Below are positions 16,085-24,031 of a stretch of 64,000 nucleotides of DNA, piece after piece. Numbering within the stretch: position 1 is the first letter of the stretch; each line of letters starts with the position of its first letter. Location of the stretch: contig NZ_JAZQRL010000100.1 in assembly GCF_045629565.1 (NCBI RefSeq), forward strand, positions 1 to 64,000, in the 5' to 3' direction. Under the pieces are notes generated by a model. The model was not told the DNA's origin. It did not search any database and was given only the letters and a program-made list of their open reading frames with translations. The position numbers and the translations under genes are program-made. Source of the stretch: Arcticibacter sp045629565. Lineage in GTDB: Bacteria > Bacteroidota > Bacteroidia > Sphingobacteriales > Sphingobacteriaceae.

Positions 16085-16324
16085 CTATAATTCTAATTTC
16101 ATTATTTTACCAAAAGGGAGATCCTTTACCAGCGACATAATCGCCTCAGCCTTATCACCAAGACCTATCTTTTGCAGCGATTTATCAGGGCGATCTACCC
16201 GAAAATACGCCAGCAAGGTAAACTCATCATCTCGTAGCTGAACATAATCCGGTATTTTAGCTATTCCCTTTACTTTGATGACATACATAGCCTCAAAGTT
16301 AATGTTTTCCGGCAAAATCGCCAT
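16085..16324 (-). CDS. Conserved small protein of unknown function
   Basis: A 79-residue soluble protein starting MAILPENINFEAMYVIKVKG. It looks like a single small alpha/beta domain (VIKVKGIAKIPDYVQLRDDEFTLLAYF, then a C-terminal SLVKDLPFGKIMKLEL). It has no signal peptide, membrane segment or cysteine motif, and I do not recognise a family. It lies 4 nt after the acyl-CoA reductase and 2 nt before ftsE, so it is translated as part of that three-gene operon. Confidence 0.75.
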   Translation of the reverse strand: MAILPENINFEAMYVIKVKGIAKIPDYVQLRDDEFTLLAYFRVDRPDKSLQKIGLGDKAEAIMSLVKDLPFGKIMKLEL

Positions 16325-16328
16325 GCTA

Positions 16329-17354
16329 TTATATACTTAGAAGGAAGGCAAAGGTATCGATGCCGTCTGCATAATCCCATAAACGAGGACTCTGGCTGCA
16401 ACCAAGCCCAACAACCTGACTGTTAATCGAAAGCTTGCCCTTGGTAACTACACACTGGATCTGTTCGGAAACTGCTCTAAGCTTCACTTCTGCATCCTTC
16501 TGGTTCTTGTATTCATCAAAGAAGAGAACCGCCAGGGGAGATGCTATCCCTTCATCGCGTTTCAGCAGCAAGAAGCCGTTGTCCAGATGTTTCGCCCCGT
16601 TTACCAGATAGATCGACTTATTATAGTCGTAGTTATTAGCGTACTTATGGTGGTTAATCATCCCATGGAAAGGTTCTTCAATTGCCTCAAAGAAAGGTAC
16701 AAAGTTATAACCTTCAGGAACCAGAAGTTTCGATACGTTGCGGCAACCAAGGCCAAAGTAATTAAAAATATCATATCCCAGAGCAACGAAATCCTCCGTA
16801 GTCTCCGTTCCATCCAATACCGCGATGCTGTTCCTGTTACGGCGAATAATGTGAGGAACCGACTGGAAATAGTACTCAAAGTAGCGGGAGGTATTGTTAC
16901 TTCCGGTAGCGATAACCGCGTCAAAATCCTTTAACCGGTCGACATACAGAACGCGATCGGCAAGTGCCGGATAAAACTCTGTCAGACGTTTGAGGATATG
17001 TGGTGTAAGATGTTTGTCCTGAGAGGACAGTTTAACAGACGCTATGTGTCCGCTCGCCAGAACAGTCAAAATATCATGGAAGCCTACCAACGGAATATTT
17101 CCGGCTAATACAAGTCCCACTACTTTCGACTTTCCACCATTCATTTTGCCGGCATAAGCACTGTCTATCCACTGTTCAATATCCTGCTCATTCAACATGG
17201 TGCCTAATGACCTTACGGCATTTCTAACCTGATCTGCTGTGAACCAGGCATTATAATGATGAGAAGCATTTACCAGCGAGACGAGTTCTTCATCGTCCGA
17301 GAGTAAGTAATGTCCTAACTGTGTAAAAGCTTCCTTTATTTGATGTACTGACAT
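16329..17354 (-). CDS. Acyl-CoA reductase (LuxC-like)
   Basis: A 341-residue protein of the aldehyde dehydrogenase-like LuxC group, which reduces acyl-CoA or acyl-enzyme to an aldehyde with NADPH. Visible motifs include VGLVLAGNIPLVGFHDIL, IATGSNNTSRYFEYYF and FGLGCRNVSKLLVPEGY, the last carrying the likely catalytic cysteine. It lacks luxD/luxE partners, so bioluminescence is not implied. It is divergent from a two-cluster ferredoxin gene (97 bp between starts), a pairing that may be functional. It heads the operon containing a small unknown gene and ftsE. Confidence 0.85.
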   Translation of the reverse strand: MSVHQIKEAFTQLGHYLLSDDEELVSLVNASHHYNAWFTADQVRNAVRSLGTMLNEQDIEQWIDSAYAGKMNGGKSKVVGLVLAGNIPLVGFHDILTVLASGHIASVKLSSQDKHLTPHILKRLTEFYPALADRVLYVDRLKDFDAVIATGSNNTSRYFEYYFQSVPHIIRRNRNSIAVLDGTETTEDFVALGYDIFNYFGLGCRNVSKLLVPEGYNFVPFFEAIEEPFHGMINHHKYANNYDYNKSIYLVNGAKHLDNGFLLLKRDEGIASPLAVLFFDEYKNQKDAEVKLRAVSEQIQCVVTKGKLSINSQVVGLGCSQSPRLWDYADGIDTFAFLLSI

Positions 17355-17388
17355 GTATCCTTATATTAAAACCAAGTTTTCTATTATA

Positions 17389-17419
17389 TTTGCACTGTTT
17401 TTGCATGGATATAACTTTG
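17389..17419 (+). promoter_or_regulatory. Promoter of the ferredoxin gene
   Basis: TTTG (17389-17392), a 19-nt spacer and TAACTTTG (17412-17419) form a textbook Bacteroidota promoter 32 nt upstream of the ferredoxin ATG. Confidence 0.85.
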
Positions 17420-17451
17420 CAAAAGTAAGTTAAGGAAAAGACATTTAGACC

Positions 17452-17805
17452 ATGGCGATTAAAATAACAGATGAGTGTATAAACTGCGGAGCTTGTGAAC
17501 CAGAGTGCCCAAACAATGCTATTTATGATGCTGGAGCTGCCTGGCGTTTCTCAGAAGGAACAGCATTGCGTGGAGTTATTGATTTTGGAGACGGCACCAC
17601 TCTTGATGCGGAAGAAGTTCAGGCCGCGATATCAGACGAGTTCTATTATATAGTTTCAGATAAGTGTACAGAGTGTAAAGGCTTCCATGACGAGCCTCAA
17701 TGTGCGGCAGTTTGCCCGGTTGATTGTTGCGTGGATGACGAAGATGTGAGAGAGACAGAAGAAGAGCTGCTTGCTAAGAAAGCATGGCTTCACATGGAAG
17801 CATAA
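17452..17805 (+). CDS. 4Fe-4S dicluster ferredoxin
   Basis: A 117-residue cytosolic electron carrier. Cluster 1 is CINCGACEPECP (CxxCxxCxxxCP). Cluster 2 is CTECKGFHDEPQCAAVCPVDCC, with an extended loop between the second and third Cys as in Chromatium/Azotobacter-type ferredoxins. Between the clusters is an inserted segment of roughly 50 residues rich in Asp/Glu (FGDGTTLDAEEVQAAISDEF). It is divergent from the LuxC-like reductase and has its own strong promoter. A hairpin terminator follows. Confidence 0.93.
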   Translation: MAIKITDECINCGACEPECPNNAIYDAGAAWRFSEGTALRGVIDFGDGTTLDAEEVQAAISDEFYYIVSDKCTECKGFHDEPQCAAVCPVDCCVDDEDVRETEEELLAKKAWLHMEA

Positions 17806-17816
17806 TATTTTATAAG

Positions 17817-17854
17817 AAAAAGGCGGATACATTTCTGGTGTATCCGCCTTTTTT
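17817..17854. terminator. Bidirectional terminator between ferredoxin and uspA
   Basis: AGGCGGATAC (17821-17830) and GTATCCGCCT (17840-17849) form a perfect 10-bp stem with a 9-nt loop. It is flanked by an A-run on the left and a T-run on the right, so it can serve both convergent genes. It sits 16 nt after the ferredoxin stop and just beyond the uspA stop. Confidence 0.88.
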
Positions 17855-18338
17855 ATGCCTGTTCTTCTTGAAATTCCTTATTAGGTATAATCAATACCGG
17901 ACATTTAGCCTTCCTGACTACCTTTTCAGACACACTACCGGAAATAAAATGGTCGAAACCAGTTCTTCCATGGGTGCCGAGAATGATCATATCCGCTCCC
18001 CACTCTTCTGCTGTTGCCAGAATTTCATCTCTCGGATTGCCCAGCTTGGTGTATGTATATGTCGGAACACGCCCTGCATAAACCTCAGAGATACGATCCA
18101 GGAGCTTTTTACTCGATTCATCCTGTAGCTGGATGAGATCCGGGAGTACCACCTGGGATTCATTCAGCATCGGATCAGCGATGTAAGAGGTTCCGACGGG
18201 AACTTCATTAACATGCAGCAATGCCACCGACGCATGTAGCTTTTCGGCAAGATCAAATCCATACCCTGCCGCCCTTTCAGAATATTGACTGTCTTCTATG
18301 GCAATTAAAATCTTCGTGATCTGATTCAGTGTTTTCAT
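17853..18338 (-). CDS. Universal stress protein, UspA family
   Basis: A 161-residue protein of the UspA/adenine-nucleotide alpha-hydrolase fold. It starts MKTLNQITKILIAIEDSQYS, and the ATP-binding signature GADMIILGTHGRTGFDHFISGSVSE (G-2x-G-9x-G-S type) is visible near the C-terminus. It is a single Usp domain of the usual size, probably nucleotide-binding and induced by stress. It is convergent with the ferredoxin gene and shares its terminator. Confidence 0.92.
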   Translation of the reverse strand: MKTLNQITKILIAIEDSQYSERAAGYGFDLAEKLHASVALLHVNEVPVGTSYIADPMLNESQVVLPDLIQLQDESSKKLLDRISEVYAGRVPTYTYTKLGNPRDEILATAEEWGADMIILGTHGRTGFDHFISGSVSEKVVRKAKCPVLIIPNKEFQEEQA

Positions 18339-18436
18339 AATTGCGGGTTTAAGTTATCGTGTTATAAAGATGAAACGTTTTTACGATCCATTAGTTTTAA
18401 TTAGGCCTTAGGAGATTTTTTTAATTTATTTGTAAG

Positions 18437-19228
18437 ATGACTACTGAATTTGGCGTGTGCGACCTGGCTTTAGCTCCTCTCAGAGCTGAGGCGTCTGATA
18501 AAAGTGAGATCCTATCCTTCCTTCTTTTTGGCGACTGCTTTGAGATTCTTGAGACTCGGTCCAAATGGATGCAGGTGCGGACCCTATCCGACAACTACAT
18601 TGGCTGGATAGATCCTAAACAGCAGCGAAGCCTGAAAGAGGGACAGGTTCAGCAGCTGCAAAATAATTTGGTAGTCACAGGTCCTGCTGTCTATCACAGC
18701 ATTGAAAGAGAGGATAGTGGTGAGACGTTATATCTCACGGCGGGCAGCAGAATACCTGCCCCGGATACAAACAATCGGTTTAAGATAGGAGATACGACCT
18801 ATCGCTTCACCCGGGAACCTCAACTCGCGGCAGTCGGGAATTTTGCGCGTCATATCAATGAGTACGCTCGTTTTTATTTAAACGCACCTTATTTGTGGGG
18901 AGGAAAGTCAATCTTCGGAATAGACTGCTCAGGATTTACACAGATGGTGTTCAGGATGCTCAACATCGAAATACTGAGGGATGCATGCCAACAGGCAGAG
19001 CAAGGTAGCGTGGTGAATTTTTTACAGGAGATCAAGCCGGGAGATCTGGCCTTTTTTGATAATGATGAAGGTCGAATTACGCATGTGGGAATTATTCTCG
19101 ATTCCCAGCATATTATTCATGCTTCAGGAAAGGTGCGTATCGATGTAATAGATGATCAGGGAATCTACAACACAGAAACCGGTCGGCACACCCACAAACT
19201 GCGTATAATAAAGCGCTTTAAGAACTAG
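18437..19228 (+). CDS. NlpC/P60 (C40) peptidase with N-terminal SH3 domains
   Basis: A 263-residue protein that probably cleaves peptidoglycan stem peptides. The N-terminal half (about 1-130) looks like one or two bacterial SH3 domains (SFLLFGDCFEILETRSKWMQVRT, IGWIDPKQQ). The C-terminal NlpC/P60 domain has the catalytic Cys in GIDCSGFTQMVFR (C164), the catalytic His in ITHVGIILD and a later polar residue in HIIHASGKVRID. No signal peptide is apparent, so its export route is unclear. The last 11 bp overlap the convergent WD40 gene. TTTATTTG ends 4 nt before the ATG, close to a -7 box. Confidence 0.9.
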   Translation: MTTEFGVCDLALAPLRAEASDKSEILSFLLFGDCFEILETRSKWMQVRTLSDNYIGWIDPKQQRSLKEGQVQQLQNNLVVTGPAVYHSIEREDSGETLYLTAGSRIPAPDTNNRFKIGDTTYRFTREPQLAAVGNFARHINEYARFYLNAPYLWGGKSIFGIDCSGFTQMVFRMLNIEILRDACQQAEQGSVVNFLQEIKPGDLAFFDNDEGRITHVGIILDSQHIIHASGKVRIDVIDDQGIYNTETGRHTHKLRIIKRFKN

Positions 19229-20138
19229 TCCGGATTTTCCAGAGCATCGCCATTTTATCATCGCTTACGGAGGCCAGCAATTTGCCTCCATCAACCCATG
19301 TTAATTTATTGACCGAGTGGGAGTGAGCGTGGAAGCCCTTATCCTTACTTATTATACGCTTTAGCTTCATCCCGTCAACGTCCCAGATCTTGATGCTTTT
19401 GTCCTGACTGGCAGTCGCGAACAATCGGCCCTCCGGATGAAACTTGATATCGTAAACAGCAGACATATGTGCCGTCAGGATGTTTGAAATGCTATAATCA
19501 GACAGGCTCCAGGTAATCAGCTGAGCATCACGTCCGCCAGAAAGAAGGAAACGATTGTCTGGACTGAATGCCACAGAAGTTACCGGCATCGTATGCCCGT
19601 TCAGCTCATGACGCAAACTATATGTATCCGCATCATAGATGCGCACCAAGCTATCTTTGCAGCCAAAGGCAAGCGTGTTTTCATCCGTACTCACAGCCAT
19701 AGCTCTGATGGTATCGGCAGAAACGCGGAAATTGTACAGAAAGGAGTAATCCGAAGAACTGATGACCGAAACAGTGCCATCTTCAGATCCCACAAGGATT
19801 TCATTCTTTCTTTTGATCTCCGCTATCGAGAAGATCGGAAGCTGATGCTTCTCAATGCGCGCGACTATTTTGCGTTCTGAAAGACTGAAGATACTAACCG
19901 CACCACTTCTCTCCCCAATCACGAGAATCCCTTTTTCGGGAGAAAGATGAAGGGCATAAACAGAGCTTTTCACCGGACAAACTACGGTCGGTTTTCGATC
20001 CGACAAAGACCATTGCACAATTCCCTTGTCGTTTCCGGCTGTATAAAAGCTTGCATCATCAATGCCCGCTTCAACAGTATAAATAGAGTTTTGATGGCCG
20101 GGCAATAAAGCCAGCAGCTCAATATCAATCATCAGCAT
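19218..20138 (-). CDS. WD40 repeat protein
   Basis: A 306-residue protein made of about seven WD40 blades. Repeats are recognisable from GH...W/I spacing, for example LNGHTMPVTSVAFSPDNRFLLSGG, LTAHMSAVYDIKFHPEGRLFATAS followed by DKSIKIWDV, and HAHSHSVNKLTWVDGGKLLASVS. No signal peptide is seen, so it is probably a cytosolic scaffold. It lies directly downstream of hisIE (3 nt), so it may be co-transcribed at the end of the histidine operon. A histidine-related role is not implied. Confidence 0.85.
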   Translation of the reverse strand: MLMIDIELLALLPGHQNSIYTVEAGIDDASFYTAGNDKGIVQWSLSDRKPTVVCPVKSSVYALHLSPEKGILVIGERSGAVSIFSLSERKIVARIEKHQLPIFSIAEIKRKNEILVGSEDGTVSVISSSDYSFLYNFRVSADTIRAMAVSTDENTLAFGCKDSLVRIYDADTYSLRHELNGHTMPVTSVAFSPDNRFLLSGGRDAQLITWSLSDYSISNILTAHMSAVYDIKFHPEGRLFATASQDKSIKIWDVDGMKLKRIISKDKGFHAHSHSVNKLTWVDGGKLLASVSDDKMAMLWKIRTSS

Positions 20139-20141
20139 AGA

Positions 20142-20735
20142 CTATTTATGTCGCGATTCCAGGTTTTTGGCTATCTTCTCCAACGAAACGTTCTTCTCGC
20201 GCAACAGAACAAGCAAGTGGAATACGAGGTCAGAAGATTCATTGATGAAGTCAAATTCCGTCTCGTTCAGAGCAGCGATAACCGTCTCAACGCCTTCTTC
20301 GCCTACTTTCTGAGCTATCTTGTTCAAACCCTTCTCTCTCAGTCGGTTCACATAGGAGCTTTCCTGAGGATTCGCATATCTGTCGGCGATTATCTGTTCC
20401 AGCTTGAAAATAAAGTTTTGGTTGTATTCAGAGGAGAAACAGCTTCTCGATCCCGTATGGCAGGTCGGACCGATAGGATCAGCCTTAATCAGAATGGTAT
20501 CCTGGTCACAATCAATAGCAATACTTTTTACATAAAGAAAATTGCCACTTTCCTCACCCTTGGTCCAGAGACGGTTTTTTGAACGCGAGTAAAAGGTAAC
20601 CTTACCCTCGGCTTCCGTTTTAGTAAAAGCCTCTTCGTTCATGTATCCCAGCATCAGCACTTCCAGACTCTGGAAATCCTGAATGATCACAGGTACTAAA
20701 CCCTCTCCTTTATTAAAGTCTATAGACATTTTCAA
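20142..20735 (-). CDS. hisIE: Bifunctional phosphoribosyl-AMP cyclohydrolase / phosphoribosyl-ATP pyrophosphatase
   Basis: A 197-residue cytosolic enzyme for steps two and three of histidine synthesis. The N-terminal HisI domain (1-100) has MLGYMNEEAFTKT, WTKGEESGNFL, DCDQDTILIKADPIGPTCHT and GSRSCF with metal-binding Cys/His. The C-terminal HisE domain (about 108-197) has KVGEEGVETVIAALN with acidic Mg ligands and ESSDLVFHLLVLL. It is the last his gene, 10 nt after hisF. Two starts two codons apart (MKM) are possible. Confidence 0.96.
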   Translation of the reverse strand: MKMSIDFNKGEGLVPVIIQDFQSLEVLMLGYMNEEAFTKTEAEGKVTFYSRSKNRLWTKGEESGNFLYVKSIAIDCDQDTILIKADPIGPTCHTGSRSCFSSEYNQNFIFKLEQIIADRYANPQESSYVNRLREKGLNKIAQKVGEEGVETVIAALNETEFDFINESSDLVFHLLVLLREKNVSLEKIAKNLESRHK

Positions 20736-20745
20736 TTATTATTTA

Positions 20746-21501
20746 TTATAAACGGACCTCGATATTCTGCTTCCTTAATTCCATTTTCAGGTCAGGAATC
20801 AGTATTTCCCCGTAATGAAAAACCGAAGCCGCTAACGCAGCATCGACATTAGCCTCCAGGAAAGTGTCAGCAAAATGCTGTATGGTACCGGCACCGCCAG
20901 AGGCGATGATAGGGATAGAAAGTGTGCTGTTAATTTTGCCGAGCAGGTCGTTGTCAAATCCGCTCTTCGTTCCGTCGTGATCCATGGAGGTAAGCAATAT
21001 TTCACCCGCGCCGCGTGATTCCACCTCCTTAATCCAGGCTTCTGTTTCAATCTCTGTTGCTATCCGGCCACCGTTCAGATGAACCAGATTCTTTCCTTTC
21101 ACTCTCTTGGTATCCACCGCTACAACAACAAACTGTTTACCGAAGGCATTAGCCAGTTCATTGATGAGTTCCGGATTTCTTACCGCAGCGGAGTTGATGG
21201 AAATTTTGTCAGCTCCGGAGTTTAGCAGAACGTCAGCATCCGCAATTTCATTGATTCCACCACCGATGGTGAAAGGGATGTTTACTTGCCGCGCAACCGA
21301 CTTCACCAGTTCCACCATGGTCTTACGGCGCTCATTCGTCGCTGTAATATCCAGGAAAACCAACTCATCGGCGCCCTGCCTGGAATATTGCCAGGCCAGC
21401 TCCACCGGATCACCGGCATCCCTCAGGTCAACGAAATTGATGCCTTTAACGGTTCTTCCATCCTTAACGTCCAGGCAGGGTATAATACGTTTGGAAACCA
21501 A
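20746..21501 (-). CDS. hisF: Imidazole glycerol phosphate synthase subunit HisF
   Basis: A 251-residue TIM barrel forming the cyclase half of imidazole glycerol phosphate synthase with HisH. It starts MVSKRIIPCLDVKDGRTVKG and has the phosphate-binding segments IPFTIGGGI and IIASGGAG. The catalytic aspartates lie in CLDVKDG and LTSMDHDGT. It abuts hisA with no spacer (21501/21502) and is followed by hisIE. Confidence 0.97.
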   Translation of the reverse strand: MVSKRIIPCLDVKDGRTVKGINFVDLRDAGDPVELAWQYSRQGADELVFLDITATNERRKTMVELVKSVARQVNIPFTIGGGINEIADADVLLNSGADKISINSAAVRNPELINELANAFGKQFVVVAVDTKRVKGKNLVHLNGGRIATEIETEAWIKEVESRGAGEILLTSMDHDGTKSGFDNDLLGKINSTLSIPIIASGGAGTIQHFADTFLEANVDAALAASVFHYGEILIPDLKMELRKQNIEVRL

Positions 21502-22257
21502 TTAAAACGAAATTAATGATTTTAAGTTCCAGTCTTTAATCTCATCGATGGAGATATGACCTTCATAGATAGCCTTACCAACCACACACGCCTCTACTTT
21601 ATATTGCTGTACCGCCCTGATGTCATCCATTGAGCTGATACCACCCGACGCGATTAGCTTAATAAAAGGAGAGTGGTCTAAAAGTTTCTGATACAGTTCA
21701 ACTCCAGCACCACCTAACTTACCATCTTTATTAATATCGGTGCAAAGGAAACGGAAGAAACCCAAGTTGAGGCAGGTGTCTACGTAATCCATTAATTTGA
21801 TCGGTGAACTTTCCATCCAGCCAGAATACTTGATCACCTCATCGAGGACGTCAATAGCCACCACGATCTGGTCAGTGCCCGAACCGGTTTCCCTATGCGT
21901 AAAAGCACGGCTCAGTTCAGGAAGAAATTCCGGGTTTGTAATTGCCTGAGTTCCTACAATAACACGATGAATGCCGGCATCAATAAGCTCTTTCACTTTT
22001 TCAATACTTCTGACACCACCGCCATATTGAACTTTCATTTCAGTTTTACGGATAATATCGAACAGATATTCCTGGTTACTGAAATCACCTTTCGCGCCGT
22101 TCAAGTCGATAATGTGAACGAATTCGGTCCCATTAGACTGGTAGCGCTCAATCATTTCCTCTAACGTTACATCGTAAAATGTAGCTTGCTCGTAGTTTCC
22201 TTCACGTAAACGGACAACCTTTTTGTCCAGAATATCAATTGCAGGGATTATGTACAT
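21502..22257 (-). CDS. hisA: ProFAR isomerase HisA
   Basis: A 251-residue TIM barrel that isomerises ProFAR to PRFAR. It starts MYIIPAIDILDKKVVRLREG, with the catalytic Asp in AIDI. VQYGGGVRS and LIASGGISS are the phosphate-binding loops. The ATG at 22255-22257 is preferred over an upstream ATG (22338) because the upstream frame would overlap the end of hisH and add 27 atypical residues. There is a 7-nt gap after hisH. It is a paralogue of hisF. Confidence 0.96.
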   Translation of the reverse strand: MYIIPAIDILDKKVVRLREGNYEQATFYDVTLEEMIERYQSNGTEFVHIIDLNGAKGDFSNQEYLFDIIRKTEMKVQYGGGVRSIEKVKELIDAGIHRVIVGTQAITNPEFLPELSRAFTHRETGSGTDQIVVAIDVLDEVIKYSGWMESSPIKLMDYVDTCLNLGFFRFLCTDINKDGKLGGAGVELYQKLLDHSPFIKLIASGGISSMDDIRAVQQYKVEACVVGKAIYEGHISIDEIKDWNLKSLISF

Positions 22258-22264
22258 ATTTTTT

Positions 22265-22855
22265 CTATAATTCTGAAAAGTTTTTAAGTAACTGCTCTCC
22301 GGCTTCACCTGATTTTTCAGGATGAAACTGAACACCATAAAAATTGTTTTTACTTATTGCCGCAGAGAATTTCAACCCATAGTCAGCAAAAGCGACTGTA
22401 AAAGTAGAATTAAATTCTATAAAATAGGAATGAACGAAGTAAAAGTACGTCCCATTCGGAATTCCCTCAAATAATTTACTTTCATTTTGGACACTTACCC
22501 TGTTCCAACCCGTATGCGGAACCTTTATTCTCAGATCTTCCGTGAAATGACGGGTTTTTACAGGGGCTATCCCTAATAGAGAGGAGTTTCCCTCTTCCGA
22601 GAACTCAGTGAGTAGCTGCATCCCGACGCAGATCCCAAGGACGGGCTTCTTGATCGATTTGATACTCTCCACCAGTCCGCTTTCCTCCAGCTTCTGCATC
22701 GCCGCTCCCGCATGACCTACGCCGGGGATAATGAAGCGATCATATCTGTCGAAGCTATCGGCCGAATTCACCATCTCATACGCAATCTCCTGTCTGTCTA
22801 AAGCAGCAGTGAGTGAAAAAATATTGCCGGCGCCGTAGTTTATTATTCCGATCAT
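22265..22855 (-). CDS. hisH: Imidazole glycerol phosphate synthase subunit HisH
   Basis: A 196-residue class I glutamine amidotransferase that supplies ammonia to HisF. It has the N-terminal IGIINYGAGNIFSL, the nucleophile elbow LGICVGMQLL with catalytic Cys, and the C-terminal FHPEKSGEAGEQLL with the His-Glu pair. It lies between hisB (14 nt) and hisA (7 nt). Confidence 0.97.
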   Translation of the reverse strand: MIGIINYGAGNIFSLTAALDRQEIAYEMVNSADSFDRYDRFIIPGVGHAGAAMQKLEESGLVESIKSIKKPVLGICVGMQLLTEFSEEGNSSLLGIAPVKTRHFTEDLRIKVPHTGWNRVSVQNESKLFEGIPNGTYFYFVHSYFIEFNSTFTVAFADYGLKFSAAISKNNFYGVQFHPEKSGEAGEQLLKNFSEL

Positions 22856-22869
22856 CTATCTGTATATAA

Positions 22870-24030
22870 TTAAAGAAGGCCCTTGGTACTGGGTAATTGC
22901 ATATTGTTTACATCCCTCTTCGCCGCCATCTTGATTGCTTTCGCAAAAACTTTGAATATAGCTTCAATCTTATGATGTTCGTTTATTCCCTCAGCCTTGA
23001 TGTTCAGGTTACAGCGAGATGCGTCACTGAACGACTTAAAGAAATGATAGAACATCTCCGTAGGCATCTCGCCTATCTTCTCGCGTTTGAAATCCGCATC
23101 CCAAACAATCCAGTTCCTACCGCCGAAATCGATAGCCGCCTGAGCCAGACAATCATCCATTGGCAGGCAAAAACCATACCGTTCAATGCCTCGTTTGTCG
23201 CCCAATGCTTTCGCAATAGCCTCACCCAGAGTGATCCCCGTATCTTCAATGGTATGGTGTTCGTCGATGTGCAGATCCCCCTTAGCGTTAATCTCCAGAT
23301 CTATGCTGCCATGTCTGGCAATCTGATCCAGCATGTGATCAAAGAAATGCAGTCCGGTGCTAATCTTTGCATCGCCCTTACCATCCAGATTTAGTTTAAT
23401 ATATATATCGGTTTCCTTGGTTGTCCTTCTATGCTCAACCTCTCTTTTACCTACTTTCAAAAATTCATAGATGTCTTTCCATGAAGTAGTTGCCAGTGCA
23501 ATGTAATGGTTGAGTTCTTCAAACTTGCTGCTCACCTCCTCAGCACCCAGACTATCGGACTGGTTAATCCATATCGCTTTAGCGTTCAGGTTTTTAGCCA
23601 GCTCAATATCCGTTACTCTGTCACCTATAACGAATGAGTTTTCAAGGTCGTATTTTTCAACGTCAAAAAAATGCTTCAAAAGCGCGATGCCCGGTTTTCG
23701 TGTTTCTTTATTCTCATGTGCAAAGGTTTTATCAATGATGACTTCCTTAAATATCACACCTTCCGCTTCAAAAGAGTTCATGATGAAGTTATGTACCGGC
23801 CAGAAATTGGCTTCCGGATGGCTGTCTGTTCCCAGACCGTCCTGATTAGTCACCATGATCAGATCAAAATCCAGTTCCTCCGCAATCTTCGTCATGTATT
23901 TGAAAGCACCCGGATAAAAGCGCAATTTCGAAAAAGAATCCACCTGATAATCCTCAGGCTCCAGAACCAAAGTTCCGTCCCGGTCAATAAACAATACTTT
24001 GCGCTTATCAGCGCTTTTCAAGTCTTCCAT
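22870..24030 (-). CDS. hisB: Bifunctional histidinol-phosphatase / imidazoleglycerol-phosphate dehydratase
   Basis: A 386-residue fusion enzyme catalysing steps seven and nine of histidine synthesis. The N-terminal HAD phosphatase (1-165) has FIDRDGTLVLEP with the nucleophile Asp, VTNQDG and IGDRVTDIELAKN. The zinc loop of enteric HisB (C-x-H...C-x-C) is not conserved: here it reads FAHENKETRKPG, with the cysteines absent. The C-terminal IGPD domain (about 195-386) has HFFDHMLDQIARHG, DLHIDEHHTIEDTGI and the later EGINEHHKIEAIFKV metal sites. One base separates it from hisC. Confidence 0.95.
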   Translation of the reverse strand: MEDLKSADKRKVLFIDRDGTLVLEPEDYQVDSFSKLRFYPGAFKYMTKIAEELDFDLIMVTNQDGLGTDSHPEANFWPVHNFIMNSFEAEGVIFKEVIIDKTFAHENKETRKPGIALLKHFFDVEKYDLENSFVIGDRVTDIELAKNLNAKAIWINQSDSLGAEEVSSKFEELNHYIALATTSWKDIYEFLKVGKREVEHRRTTKETDIYIKLNLDGKGDAKISTGLHFFDHMLDQIARHGSIDLEINAKGDLHIDEHHTIEDTGITLGEAIAKALGDKRGIERYGFCLPMDDCLAQAAIDFGGRNWIVWDADFKREKIGEMPTEMFYHFFKSFSDASRCNLNIKAEGINEHHKIEAIFKVFAKAIKMAAKRDVNNMQLPSTKGLL

Positions 24031-24031
24031 T

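Noticed and set aside
16329..17354. A bioluminescence (lux) locus
   Set aside because: Only a LuxC-like reductase is present; no luxA, luxB, luxD or luxE.
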